From an uncultured Myxococcales bacterium (GTDB taxonomy: Bacteria; Myxococcota_A; UBA9042): a stretch of 64,000 bases of DNA. The stretch is taken from positions 1 to 64,000 of the forward strand of contig CAIMLR010000008.1 in the NCBI GenBank assembly GCA_903842345.1, read 5' to 3'. Below the pieces are notes generated by a model that saw only the letters and a list, made by a program, of their open reading frames with translations, was not told the origin of the DNA and searched no databases. Positions 35,867 through 45,819 of this stretch are shown one piece after another (within the stretch, counting starts at the first letter, position 1; the number at the start of each line of letters is the position of its first letter). A program made the position numbers and the translations under genes.

Positions 35867-36967
35867 ATGAAGAACTGGCATTTGGCCGTGCGGGCTTATG
35901 GCTTTTTGACGGCGTTGGCGATGACCGGCTGTGCCGCTGACGCAGGCGTTGGGGGCGCTGCGGAGGACGCGAGCGCGGCGACGGCGGATGTCGCGACGGG
36001 CGATGTTGCGCCCGCAGTCGATGCCCAGGCCGATGTGACTGCCGCGGCGGGACCGACGTTCGCGATCGCGTCCGGCGGCTGGCAGATGAATCCCAAGGAC
36101 GAGATCACGATGTGCGTCCTCAAGCGCCTCGACAACGACGCGGAAGCGTGGGTCACCCGGATTCGCACCAAGCTGTCCGTCGGCTCGCACCACATGATCA
36201 TCTACCGGTCTGACGCGACGGCTGAGCAGCTCGATCCGCTGAAGTGCACGCCGTTTACGGAGACGCTGGCGGGCGGCAACGTGCCGCTGATGATTACCCA
36301 GGTTGCTGAAGATCAACTGCAATTGCCCAAGGGCGTGGCGTTCAAGCTCGGCGCGCACCAGATGGTGCGGATTGAGATGCACTTCATCAACTATACCAAG
36401 TCGGTGATCAACCCGACGGGCGAAGTGCATTTTGACACGACCGACAAAGCGTTTGTGCACGACGAGGCGGATCTGCTGTTCTACGGCAATCCGGATTTCA
36501 ACATTCCCAAGGGCAAATCGTACTCGACGCCGTGGAAGTTCCTGGATGTGTGGCCGGGGACGAAGATTTTTGCGCTGACGGGGCACACGCACGCGTTGGG
36601 CAAGAGCGTGGACATCGCCGTGTCGGACGGCACGATCGCGCCAACGCCGTCGCTCATCTATCCCGGCGATTCGCCGTTCTCCTGGTCCGAGCCGCCGCTC
36701 GCGCAGTTTGACCCGCCGCTGGAATTTGCCCAGGGGCAGGGCTTCCAATACCGCTGCACGTGGCTGAATGACACGACGTCGAGCGTCGGTTTTGGCGAGT
36801 CCGCGACCAAGGAGATGTGCTTCTTCTGGGCGTACTATTACCCGTCCAAGGGCTATCGCATGTGCATCAACAGCGGTAAATATGCGCAATACACGGGCAG
36901 TGACACGACCTGCTGCCCGGACGACGCGCTCTGCGACATGATCAAGAGCTACCTGGGCAAGCAATAG
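35867..36967 (+). CDS. Copper type II ascorbate-dependent (PHM-like) monooxygenase lipoprotein
   Basis: LTALAMTGC lipobox; SHHMIIY, RIEMHFIN, ALTGHTHALGKS, SATKEMCFFWAYYYP. Confidence 0.8.
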   Translation: MKNWHLAVRAYGFLTALAMTGCAADAGVGGAAEDASAATADVATGDVAPAVDAQADVTAAAGPTFAIASGGWQMNPKDEITMCVLKRLDNDAEAWVTRIRTKLSVGSHHMIIYRSDATAEQLDPLKCTPFTETLAGGNVPLMITQVAEDQLQLPKGVAFKLGAHQMVRIEMHFINYTKSVINPTGEVHFDTTDKAFVHDEADLLFYGNPDFNIPKGKSYSTPWKFLDVWPGTKIFALTGHTHALGKSVDIAVSDGTIAPTPSLIYPGDSPFSWSEPPLAQFDPPLEFAQGQGFQYRCTWLNDTTSSVGFGESATKEMCFFWAYYYPSKGYRMCINSGKYAQYTGSDTTCCPDDALCDMIKSYLGKQ

Positions 36968-36984
36968 GTCGTTCGGACGGCAAA

Positions 36985-38052
36985 ATGCGGATCCTCTATG
37001 GTGTAGTCGGTGAAGGCATGGGTCACGCGACCCGCAGCCGTGTCGTGATCGAACACCTCCTCGCCGCCGGGCATGAAGTGCACGTGCTCGTCAGCGGGCG
37101 CGCGCATGCGATGCTGGCCAAGCACTTCACCGGCGTGCACCGCGTCCATGGCTGGCACCTCGTGTACGAGGACAACGTGGTGAAGAAGGGCAAGACCGCG
37201 TGGTCGAACCTCTTGGATTTGCTGCGCGAGGCGCCGATCCTCGCCAACGCGTACCGGCAGCTTGAGGATTTTCGCCCGGACGTCGTCGTCTCCGACTTTG
37301 AGTCGTGGTCGTACGTCTACGCCAAGTCGCATCACGTGCCGGTGGTGAGCGTGGACAACATGCAAATCATCAACCGCTGCCAGCACGACGAGGACGTGCT
37401 GGAAGGTCACAAGGCTGAATTCCTGTTGGCCAAGGGCATCGTCAAGTCCAAGCTGCCGGGTTCGGACCGGTACATCATCACCACGTTCTTTCGCCCGCCG
37501 CTGCGCAAGGAGCGCACCACGCTCGTGGCGCCGATCCTGCGACCGGAGGTGTTGGCGGCGACGCCGTCGCACGGGGAGCACGTGCTTGTGTATTCGTCAG
37601 CGGACAACGCGGAGACGCTGGAGGGCGTGCTCAAGTCTTTTCCGCAGGTCGCGTTTCGGGTCTACGGGATGCGCCGCGGGATTGCCGCGCCGGAGCTGGA
37701 CGCCAACCTGTCGCACCAGCCGTTTTCTGAGACGGGCTTTGTCGACGACCTCGCGTCTGCACGCGCGGTGATTGCCGGCGGCGGTTTTTCCCTGATGGGC
37801 GAAGCGGTGTACCTGCACAAACCGATGCTGTCCGTGCCGCTGGAAGGGCAATTTGAGCAAATCCTGAACGCGCGCTACCTGCAGAAGCTCGGCTACGGGC
37901 TGTGTCGCGAGTCCGTGACGCGCGAAGACGTGCAGGAACTCCTGGACCGCGCCGACGAACTGACGGCCAATCTGGCGGCGTATCAGCAGGACGGCAATGC
38001 CGAGGTGTTTGCCGCGGTCGATGGCGCCCTGGCGGAGCTGGCGGGGCAGTGA
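36985..38052 (+). CDS. Glycosyltransferase, MJ1255/VC2487-like family
   Basis: MRILYGVVGEGMGHATRSRVVIEHLLAAGHEV, VIAGGGFSLMGEAVYLHKPMLSVPLEGQFEQILNARYL. Confidence 0.85.
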   Translation: MRILYGVVGEGMGHATRSRVVIEHLLAAGHEVHVLVSGRAHAMLAKHFTGVHRVHGWHLVYEDNVVKKGKTAWSNLLDLLREAPILANAYRQLEDFRPDVVVSDFESWSYVYAKSHHVPVVSVDNMQIINRCQHDEDVLEGHKAEFLLAKGIVKSKLPGSDRYIITTFFRPPLRKERTTLVAPILRPEVLAATPSHGEHVLVYSSADNAETLEGVLKSFPQVAFRVYGMRRGIAAPELDANLSHQPFSETGFVDDLASARAVIAGGGFSLMGEAVYLHKPMLSVPLEGQFEQILNARYLQKLGYGLCRESVTREDVQELLDRADELTANLAAYQQDGNAEVFAAVDGALAELAGQ

Positions 38053-38209
38053 CGGGACGGGCTGGCGCTGGCCTACCCCAAGGACGCTGCCGTGGATCTT
38101 GCCGAAGCCGACTAGCGCGGCTGGTTTTGGCCGGAACAGTCTGCGGAATCACGGAACCGACGCCATTCAGGATACACACACGCAAAAGCGCAAGATCCGG
38201 AGGCAGAGG

Positions 38210-38878
38210 ATGAATCGGCAGGAAGCACAAGGGGCTGAGGGACAGAACAAGGTCGTCCTGGGCGCGGAACACTTTGACAGCAAAGCCCGCGAGTGGGACC
38301 AGAACCCGGTGTTCATCGACCGCGCGAACAAGATCGCCGCGGGCATCCGCGCCGCTGTGCCGCTCAGTCATACGATGCGCGCGCTCGACTACGGCAGCGG
38401 CACGGGCATGTTGTCGTTTCCGCTCCGCGACGCCGTGGGACACATTGTGCTGACCGACGCGTCGCCCGGCATGCTGGCGGTCGTGGTCGAGAAGATCGCT
38501 GCGCAGGGCGTCGCCAACATGACCGTTCGTCTGGCCACTCCGGACGCCGCAGTGTCGCCGGACGAGCGGTTCGACCTGATCTACTCGTCGATGGTGCTGC
38601 ACCACATTCCGGACACTGCAGCGATTCTGCGCACCTGGCATGACCAGCTGAACCCAGGTGGCTGGCTGTGCATCGCGGATCTGGAGCAGGAAGACGGCTC
38701 CTTCCACGGTCTGGAAGTGGATGTCCACCACGGTTTTGCGACCGCTGGGCTTGTCGCGCTGGCCAGGAGCGCGGGCTTTGCCGATCCCAGCGTCTCGATT
38801 GTGCTGCAGATTGACAAGGATCTGCCCCTCGGCACCCGCGCGTTTCCCGTGTTCCTGCTGGTGGCGCGCAAGGCGTGA
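38210..38878 (+). CDS. Class I SAM-dependent methyltransferase
   Basis: RALDYGSGTGMLSFPL motif I, FDLIYSSMVLHHIPDTAAIL; RBS aggcagagg before ATG. Confidence 0.9.
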   Translation: MNRQEAQGAEGQNKVVLGAEHFDSKAREWDQNPVFIDRANKIAAGIRAAVPLSHTMRALDYGSGTGMLSFPLRDAVGHIVLTDASPGMLAVVVEKIAAQGVANMTVRLATPDAAVSPDERFDLIYSSMVLHHIPDTAAILRTWHDQLNPGGWLCIADLEQEDGSFHGLEVDVHHGFATAGLVALARSAGFADPSVSIVLQIDKDLPLGTRAFPVFLLVARKA

Positions 38879-38971
38879 CGCCCGATCGGCGCCTTGTGAC
38901 CCCATTGCGCGGCGCTGGCTCGCATGGGGCGAGCGTGTTCCGATGACCGATGCGATCCACATCCGCTCAGC

Positions 38972-40390
38972 TTACGGCGCACTCGCTTCGCTGCCGTACC
39001 AATCCTCGGCCATCGTCCGCGCCAGGATCGCGCGGGCGCGTGCGGCGCGAAAATCTGCCGTCGCTATCAAGATGTCCGCCTCGGCGAGGCGGGTTTCGGC
39101 GTCAACAACCTCCAGGCCGTTGGCCAGTCCGGCGCGCAGTCTGGCATCGGCCTGGGTCGCGTTCAACTGCGCGGCATCGCGGGCTTTCTGGATGGCCGGC
39201 AACTGCTGGAGCGCCGCCTGCACATCGGACCACGCGCGGCGAACAGCCACCCGCCGGGCTTCGCGCAGCGCGTCGATCTCGCGCCCCAACACCGCCTCGT
39301 GCGCGGAAGACGACGCGATGAGGGCGTTCTGGTGGCCGTCGTAGAGAGGCCAGTTCAAGACCACGCCAGCAAACCAGTTTGGCACTTCCGGCAGCCAGCC
39401 GCCGAACGCAGGCGCTGAACCACTCGACGGCGTCGCGCCACCCGCCTGACCGGAAACACCTGCCGTTGCATGGATTTCTGGATGGCGTTTGACCTCCTCC
39501 ACGCGCGTCCGCGCCTGTTGCGCATCCAGGCGCGCCGCGGCAGCCTGCAGGCGCGGGGATTGCTGAATCGCCCGCCGCACGGCCAGATCGAGGCTCGGCG
39601 ACGGCGGCAAGGCGACCTGGCTGTCCACCGCATCCACCTGATCCGCCTCCGTTCCCATGGCAGCGGCAAGCAGCGCCCGCGTCACCGTCAGACCCGCATC
39701 GGCCTGCAGGACGTCCACGTCGTACCGCGCCAGCAGCGCATCCTCACGCGTCAGGTCGGCCATCGGCCGCAGCTTCTTCTCCACGTAGGCGGCGACCAGG
39801 TCGCGGTGCGCGCGCTGCCGGGTTCGCGCGTGTTGCGCCGCGGCAAGGAGTCGGTGCGCGGCCTGGACTGCAAACCAGGATTCTTCCACTTGCAGCGACA
39901 CGTCCAGCCAGGCACTGCGCGCCGTCGCGGTTTCTGACCGCAGCAGCGCATCGGCGAGCGTCTGCTCCGCCGCCGTCAGCCCGCCGTCATACAACAGCTG
40001 CCGCGCGCCGACGGCGACAAGCGTTGCCGGTTCGGGGGCCAGGTTGCCCAGGCCAGACACGGTGCGCGTACTGCTGATGCGGGCGACATCGACGACCGGC
40101 GAGCCGACGTAGCTGGCAGTGGTGTTGTTGGCCGTGTAGCCAAAGGCCTGCCCGGTGGCGCCGACGGTCGGTTGCCAGCGGGTGCCCGGGACGTCCAGAT
40201 CCGCGCGGGCGGCTGCGACGCGCGCCTTGACGACCGCGAGATCGACGTGGTGGGTGCGGGCGAAGGCCAGGGCCTGATCGAGCGTCACCGACTCGACGGC
40301 AGGAGCGGCTGGGGCGGGCGGCACCTGAGTCCAAGCAAGCGCCGGGAGCAGAACGACCGCAGAGACCGGGACCAGACTTTTCCAACGCAT
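38972..40390 (-). CDS. TolC-family outer membrane efflux protein
   Basis: MRWKSLVPVSAVVLLPALAWTQ signal; coiled-coil LDQALAFARTHHVDLAVVKARVAAARADLDVPGTRWQP; RND operon context. Confidence 0.87.
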   Translation of the reverse strand: MRWKSLVPVSAVVLLPALAWTQVPPAPAAPAVESVTLDQALAFARTHHVDLAVVKARVAAARADLDVPGTRWQPTVGATGQAFGYTANNTTASYVGSPVVDVARISSTRTVSGLGNLAPEPATLVAVGARQLLYDGGLTAAEQTLADALLRSETATARSAWLDVSLQVEESWFAVQAAHRLLAAAQHARTRQRAHRDLVAAYVEKKLRPMADLTREDALLARYDVDVLQADAGLTVTRALLAAAMGTEADQVDAVDSQVALPPSPSLDLAVRRAIQQSPRLQAAAARLDAQQARTRVEEVKRHPEIHATAGVSGQAGGATPSSGSAPAFGGWLPEVPNWFAGVVLNWPLYDGHQNALIASSSAHEAVLGREIDALREARRVAVRRAWSDVQAALQQLPAIQKARDAAQLNATQADARLRAGLANGLEVVDAETRLAEADILIATADFRAARARAILARTMAEDWYGSEASAP

Positions 40391-40430
40391 GACGACCTTG
40401 ACGACGCGGCTGAGGCGTGCCGGAAGAGGA

Positions 40431-40589
40431 CTACTGGCCCGCGGCATCGCGCGCAGGACCAACGACACGAACATGGGTGTCACCGTGATGGGCCAAACGG
40501 CCCGCGACCGATCCGAGGATGCGGGCGGGCGCAAGAACGCGTGGCGCGATGGCCGTGTCATCCACGGCGACGAGGATTTTGCGAATCAC
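40431..40589 (-). pseudogene. Truncated universal stress protein (UspA-like) N-terminal remnant, 52 aa
   Basis: GTG at 40589 (GTGA overlap with the RND stop) encodes VIRKILVAVDDTAIAPRVLAPARILGSVAGRLAHHGDTHVRVVGPARDAAGQ-stop. Confidence 0.5.
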
Positions 40590-43500
40590 GCGTGAACCTC
40601 CGCAAGCGGGACAGGGATTTCCTCGGGTGCGGCCCGCTTGGCAAAAAGCAGGAACATCACGGGCACGAGAAAGAGCGACAGCACCGTCGACGACGTCAGG
40701 CCGCCGACGACCGCCAGCGCCAGCGGCTGGTTCGCCTCCGAGCCTGGCTCCAGGCCCATCGCGGTCGGAATCAGGCCAATCACGGTCGCGAGGCTGGTCA
40801 TCGCGATCGGCACGAAGCGGGAACGAGCGGCGGCGATGATCGACTCGAGCGCACTCGTCCCCTCGTTGAACCGCCGATTGGCGTCGTCCACGAGCAGGAT
40901 GCCGTTGGACACCGCGATGCCGATCACCATCAGGATGCCCATCAGCGCGGTGATGGAGAAGCCTTGGCCCGCCGCCATCAGCGCGAGCACAATGCCGACG
41001 AGCGACACGGGAATCGTGAACAGCATGACAAACGGCAGCCGCAGCGACTTGAACTGCGCCGCCATGATCATGAACACCACCATCACCGCCAGCGCGAGCG
41101 CCAGACCCAAGCCGGAGAACGTCGTGCGCATCAGCTGCACTTGCCCGACGAAGTTGAACTTGAGGTTCTGCGTCCGCGGATCCGCGTGCAGCGCCTTCTC
41201 CAGATCCGCCGCGACGCTGCCGATATCGCGCCCTTCCGTCTGCATCAGCACGTGCGCCGCCCGCTGCAGCTGGTTGCGCTCCACGGCGATTGGCCCAACG
41301 CTGCGGTGGATGTCCGCATACGCGCCGAGCGCCACCGCCTTGCCGCCCGGGGCAATCTTCACCGGCAACTGCCCCAGCGCGTTGGTGTCCTGCACGACCT
41401 TGCCGTCGTAGTACGTCACCACGTAATACGACTGGCCGTTCTTGGGATCGATCCACACGCTCGGCCGGTTGATGTTGCCCAGCGTTGCCTCCAGCGTCGT
41501 CTGCGCCGCGTCCATCGACGTCACGCCGACCAGGCCCGCCTTGTGGCGATCGGTGTCCACGCGAATCTCCGGGTAGTCCATCTGCAGCGACGGCCAGATG
41601 TCGCGCACGCCGGGCACCGTCCGCGCCACTTCCGCAACCACCTTGGCCTGCGCGTCCAAGTCTTCCAGGTTCTCGCCGCGGAGCTCCAGCACCACCGGCG
41701 CGATGTAGCCGTTGGCAAAGACGCTCGCCACCAGTCCGCCGGGCCACTGCAGCATCTCCACGCCCGGATAGCCGCGATTGAGAATCTCGCGCACCTTGTC
41801 CGCCAGTTGCCGCTGGCTCAGGGACCGCTCTTCGGGCGACGTCAGCGCCAGGCGGATGAAACCCATGTGCGGCCCGGCATTGGGGCTCGTCATCGCCGAC
41901 CGCGCGTTATTCGGCGCGCCAACGTTGGTCAGCACCAGCTTCACCGTGTCCTTGGGCAGCTCCTTGGCCAGCAGGTTGCCCATCTCGTTCATGCGCTGCG
42001 CCGACTCGGTCAGCGACATGCCTGGCGCGAGCCGCACGTAGATGCGCTCCATCGACTCGTCGATCTCCGGGAAGAACGTGCTTGGCAGCCGTTGCGCCGC
42101 CCAGCCGCTCGCCAGAACCAGGACCAGCGACGACCCGAGCACCAGCACGCGATGCGGCAGGACCAGCGCGAGCGTGCGCGCGTAGCGATCGGCGATGCCG
42201 TCGATGAACGTCTGGACCGCCTTGCCGACGCGGCCATGTTCGCCGTGGCCGAGGAAATAGCGGCACGCGACGGGCGTGACGGACATGCTGACGAAATACG
42301 ACGCGATCATCGCGACTGCGACCGTCAACGCCAGCGGCGCGAACAGTTTCTTGGCGAGCCCTGCCAACAGCAGCACCGGCAGCAGCACGGCCATCGTCGT
42401 CAGGGTCGAAGCCAGCACCGGCAGCGCCACGGAATTCGCGCCGTCGCGCGCGGCGGCAAGCGGCGTCTTGCCCATCCGTTGCTCGCGGTGGATTGCCTCC
42501 AGCACCACGACCGCGTCATCGACCAGGCGCCCCATCGCCAGCGTCAGGCCGCCCAGCGTGAACGCGTTCAGCGTCTGGCCCGCGGCGTACAGCACAATCA
42601 GCGTCACGGCAAAGGACAGCGGAATCGCCACGGACACGATGAGCGTACCGCGCAGGCTCTGCAGGAACAGCAGGATCACGAGGCCGATGAGGAACAGCGC
42701 CTGGATGATCTCCTTCTTGAGGCCCGCGTAAGTCGTCCGCACGAACGTCGATTGGTCAAAGACCGGCTCGACGTGCAGCCCCGCCGGCAGGTTCTTCAGG
42801 TTCTTCACCGCGTCCTTGACCGCGTCAACAATCGCGATCGTGTTGCCCCCCGGCACGCGCAGCACGTTCAGATAGACGGCATTCTCACCACCGACCGCCA
42901 CGGCCTGCGTCTCCGGCGCGCCGCCGTCTTCCACTTTCGCCACGTCCTGGATCAGGACCGCCTTGGCGCCCACGACCTTCACCGGCGCTTCCCCCAGCGT
43001 CTCAACCAGCTTGGGAATCGCGTTCGTGTAGACATTCGCGTCAAATTTCGGCGAGATGAACTCGCCCGAGGGCAAGAGCGCATTCGAGTCGCGCACCGCC
43101 GCCGCCACGTCCGACGACGTCAGCCCGCGCGCCTGCGCCTTGACCGGATCCACGACGATATTGATTTGCCGCTGCCGACCACCGTTGATGGACGCGCTCG
43201 CGACGCCCGGAATGCCTTCCAGGATCGGCTCGATTTGATTCAGCGCGTAGTCGTACAGCTGTGGCCCCGACAGCCCGCCGCCGGTGACCGCGACCTGCAC
43301 CACCGGCGCATTGGACGGGTCGTATTGCAGCACGAACGGCGGCAGCACACCGAGCGACTTGGGCACCGCGGACATCGCGAACGCCACCTGCTGTTGCACG
43401 AGCGTCTGCGCGGCGTTGAGGTCCGTGCCCCAGTTCAGCCAGACGTAGACGATGCTGAGGTTGTTGCGCGAAACGCTCTCGACGTGATCGACGCCCGGCG

Positions 43501-43714
43501 TCGCGCTCACGTATTTCTCCAGACGCCAAGTGATGGTCTTTTCAACGTCCTTGGGGCCAAGACCGGGGGCCATTGTGCCGACGACAAGCACCGGCGGCGT
43601 GAGTTCAGGAAACGTGTCCACGCTCATGCGCGGGGTGACGACGCCAGCGAAGACCACGAGGCCGATGCAGAGCATCAGAACGGCGATGGGATTGCGGAGC
43701 GAAAGCTCGGTCAC
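40586..43714 (-). CDS. RND-family efflux transporter permease
   Basis: AcrB/CusA-like: SLRNPIAVLMLCIGLVVFAG, GRLVDDAVVVLEAIHRE, GIAVSNGILLVDDANRRFNEG; about 1042 aa. Confidence 0.95.
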   Translation of the reverse strand: MTELSLRNPIAVLMLCIGLVVFAGVVTPRMSVDTFPELTPPVLVVGTMAPGLGPKDVEKTITWRLEKYVSATPGVDHVESVSRNNLSIVYVWLNWGTDLNAAQTLVQQQVAFAMSAVPKSLGVLPPFVLQYDPSNAPVVQVAVTGGGLSGPQLYDYALNQIEPILEGIPGVASASINGGRQRQINIVVDPVKAQARGLTSSDVAAAVRDSNALLPSGEFISPKFDANVYTNAIPKLVETLGEAPVKVVGAKAVLIQDVAKVEDGGAPETQAVAVGGENAVYLNVLRVPGGNTIAIVDAVKDAVKNLKNLPAGLHVEPVFDQSTFVRTTYAGLKKEIIQALFLIGLVILLFLQSLRGTLIVSVAIPLSFAVTLIVLYAAGQTLNAFTLGGLTLAMGRLVDDAVVVLEAIHREQRMGKTPLAAARDGANSVALPVLASTLTTMAVLLPVLLLAGLAKKLFAPLALTVAVAMIASYFVSMSVTPVACRYFLGHGEHGRVGKAVQTFIDGIADRYARTLALVLPHRVLVLGSSLVLVLASGWAAQRLPSTFFPEIDESMERIYVRLAPGMSLTESAQRMNEMGNLLAKELPKDTVKLVLTNVGAPNNARSAMTSPNAGPHMGFIRLALTSPEERSLSQRQLADKVREILNRGYPGVEMLQWPGGLVASVFANGYIAPVVLELRGENLEDLDAQAKVVAEVARTVPGVRDIWPSLQMDYPEIRVDTDRHKAGLVGVTSMDAAQTTLEATLGNINRPSVWIDPKNGQSYYVVTYYDGKVVQDTNALGQLPVKIAPGGKAVALGAYADIHRSVGPIAVERNQLQRAAHVLMQTEGRDIGSVAADLEKALHADPRTQNLKFNFVGQVQLMRTTFSGLGLALALAVMVVFMIMAAQFKSLRLPFVMLFTIPVSLVGIVLALMAAGQGFSITALMGILMVIGIAVSNGILLVDDANRRFNEGTSALESIIAAARSRFVPIAMTSLATVIGLIPTAMGLEPGSEANQPLALAVVGGLTSSTVLSLFLVPVMFLLFAKRAAPEEIPVPLAEVHA

Positions 43715-44952
43715 GGCTTCACCTCGCCGGTCGTCGCGGAAGGCGGCGCAACCGCAGGAGCGGCAGCGGCTTTCTCAAGCTGAAATGTCACCCGGTCGCC
43801 GTTGGTCAGGAGCGCGCGGCCTTCGGTCACGACGAGCGAACCTGGCTTGAGCGACAGATCGACAAACAGGCTGCCGCCGCTCTCGCCGAGCACGGTGACC
43901 GTCAGCGCTTTGGCGACGTCGCCCTCGATGACGAAGACGGTGGCTTTCTTGCCGCGGACCGATGCCGCGTAGAGTGGAATTTCCGTGGCGGGAATCGGTG
44001 CACCGACGTCCAACTGCGCCTCGCCTGTCGTTCCCACCGGCACGCCGCGCTTCGGGTCGGGCAAGTCGACTTCAAAGTGGACCGACCGCGTCGCCGGATC
44101 CGCGGTCGGCGAGCGACGCGACACGGTGCCCGTGAGATCCTGCCGGGTCGCGCTGAGGTGAATCCGGACCTGCCGACCGGGCGCCACAACGTCAAAGTCG
44201 ACCTCAGGCGCATCAGCCGCCAGCCGCACCGTGCTGCGATCGACAACCGATACGATCGAGACGCCGGGCCGCACGAACGCGCCCGGGTCCATCCCGCGCG
44301 TCGCCACCTCGCCGTCAAACGGCGCGCGCAGCACGCAATCGCTCACACCCAAGCCGCTCAACGTCAGCTTGGACTTGGCCGCCTCCAGGTGCGCCTGCTC
44401 GGCGGTCGTTTGCGCCGCCTTCTGCTCCGCCTCATTGGCCGAGACAAATTGCCCCGCGACAAGCGACTTCAGCCGCGCCGACTCCACCGCCAGCGCTTTT
44501 TGCCGCGCATCGATGGCACGCGCCTCCATCGCTACGCTCTGGCTTTCGGCACTCGTGCCGCGGCAGTCAAGCGTCGCCAGGACATCACCGCGCTTCACGA
44601 CGGCGCCCGGCCGCACGAGCACGGTATCCACGTACGCGGAGACCATCTGCGGGCCGACGTTCGCCGACAACCACGCTTCAAGCGTGCCGACATAAGTGCG
44701 CGTCGGCTGGAAGTTCGCCGCCTTCCCGCCGATCACCGTCACTGGCTTGGGCTTGGACGCGAGCGCGACCTTGTTGGTCCGCGCCTCCGAGTGCCAGATC
44801 AGGTAGGCACCGCCCGCGAGAACGCCGACGACGCCGACGAGGATGAAGACCGGCACGAGCTTGCCACCGGCGCGTTGGGTAGGGCTTGCGGATGCCGCGC
44901 GCGGCGCAGGTGGACCCGATGCGGATCCGGCGAGAGATGGCTCAGTCGTCAC
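43711..44952 (-). CDS. RND efflux periplasmic adaptor (HlyD/MFP family)
   Basis: Single TM then GTLEAWLSANVGPQMVSAYVDTVLVRPGAVVKRGDVLATLD; GTG start 44952; 4-bp overlap with pump gene. Confidence 0.9.
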   Translation of the reverse strand: MTTEPSLAGSASGPPAPRAASASPTQRAGGKLVPVFILVGVVGVLAGGAYLIWHSEARTNKVALASKPKPVTVIGGKAANFQPTRTYVGTLEAWLSANVGPQMVSAYVDTVLVRPGAVVKRGDVLATLDCRGTSAESQSVAMEARAIDARQKALAVESARLKSLVAGQFVSANEAEQKAAQTTAEQAHLEAAKSKLTLSGLGVSDCVLRAPFDGEVATRGMDPGAFVRPGVSIVSVVDRSTVRLAADAPEVDFDVVAPGRQVRIHLSATRQDLTGTVSRRSPTADPATRSVHFEVDLPDPKRGVPVGTTGEAQLDVGAPIPATEIPLYAASVRGKKATVFVIEGDVAKALTVTVLGESGGSLFVDLSLKPGSLVVTEGRALLTNGDRVTFQLEKAAAAPAVAPPSATTGEVKP

Positions 44953-45081
44953 GTTGAATGCTCCCGATGTCGGACCTCGCGGCCGCGCGGCTCCCCCCGG
45001 GGATCGCACGCGCTAGCTGTTCACCCGATGCAACAAATAGGTTCCACCCGACAAGCCCACACTTGCCGTCGATACTTCAAC

Positions 45082-45113
45082 GCAGTGCGGTTGGATCTAT
45101 TCAACCGAACTGC
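45082..45113. promoter_or_regulatory. Candidate operator palindrome GCAGT-gc-GGTTG-N8-CAACC-ga-ACTGC
   Basis: 32-bp interrupted inverted repeat in the region upstream of the RND operon. Confidence 0.45.
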
Positions 45114-45253
45114 TGCCAACAACGCCATTCGGCGGCGCCACATGTTTCTTTACAAATCGCCGGGCAAACGGGCGTCTTCAGCGTCGCGGATCCGCGCAGA
45201 ATTTGGCGACAACCCAGCAACAAGCGCCCCAAGGTCAGCGCGAAATTCTGGCG

Positions 45254-45445
45254 TCAGCGCGCGAGGAGATAGCCCATGCCCGCGCCGTAGGCCGTGGCGA
45301 TCCAGCGATTGCTGGTGATGAGGCAGACGCCGCTGCGACAGCCGACGACGCGTTGGTAGAGGAAGCCGAGGCCGGCGCCGAGGACTGTGCTGGCTGCGAG
45401 GGACCAAGTCATGAAAGTTCCTTTGGATCGTGTTGCTCGACTCAC
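45254..45445 (-). CDS. DUF6132-like small membrane protein
   Basis: GCRSGVCLITSNRWIATAYGAGMGYLL; start GTG 45445 or ATG 45412. Confidence 0.72.
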   Translation of the reverse strand: MSRATRSKGTFMTWSLAASTVLGAGLGFLYQRVVGCRSGVCLITSNRWIATAYGAGMGYLLAR

Positions 45446-45819
45446 GCCGCGCGGGTGGCTTGCTTGCTGGCCTCTGCCTGGCGCCGCACTTCGGCCATGT
45501 CCAGCGCCTGGGCTTGCGCGATGAGGTCGTTCAGGGCCGCGAGCGGAACGACTCCGGGCTGGGAAAAGATCAGGATGCCGTCGCGAAAGATCATCAGCGT
45601 CGGAATCGACCGGATGCTGAACTGCCCGGCGAGCGCCTGTTCGTGATCCGTGTCGACCTTGCCGAACACGACGTCCGGATGCGCCGCGGCGGCTTTCTCA
45701 AAGATGGGCGCGAAGGCGCGGCACGGGCCGCACCAGGTGGCCCACCAGTCGATGAGCACGATGCCCGGCTTGGCCAGCGTGGCCTTGAAGTTGTCGGCGC
45801 GAATTTCAATGGGTTTCAT
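45442..45819 (-). CDS. Thioredoxin family protein
   Basis: VLIDWWATWCGPCRAFAPIFE, SIRSIPTLMIFRDG; ATG 45819. Confidence 0.93.
   Translation of the reverse strand: MKPIEIRADNFKATLAKPGIVLIDWWATWCGPCRAFAPIFEKAAAAHPDVVFGKVDTDHEQALAGQFSIRSIPTLMIFRDGILIFSQPGVVPLAALNDLIAQAQALDMAEVRRQAEASKQATRAA

Noticed and set aside
38879-38971. Terminator between methyltransferase and tolC genes (CCCCAT...ATGGGG)
   Set aside because: Stem too short and imperfect with no T tract.
40172-43783. 1203-aa plus ORF, Arg/His/Gln-rich
   Set aside because: Antisense to the RND pump, whose family motifs are unambiguous.
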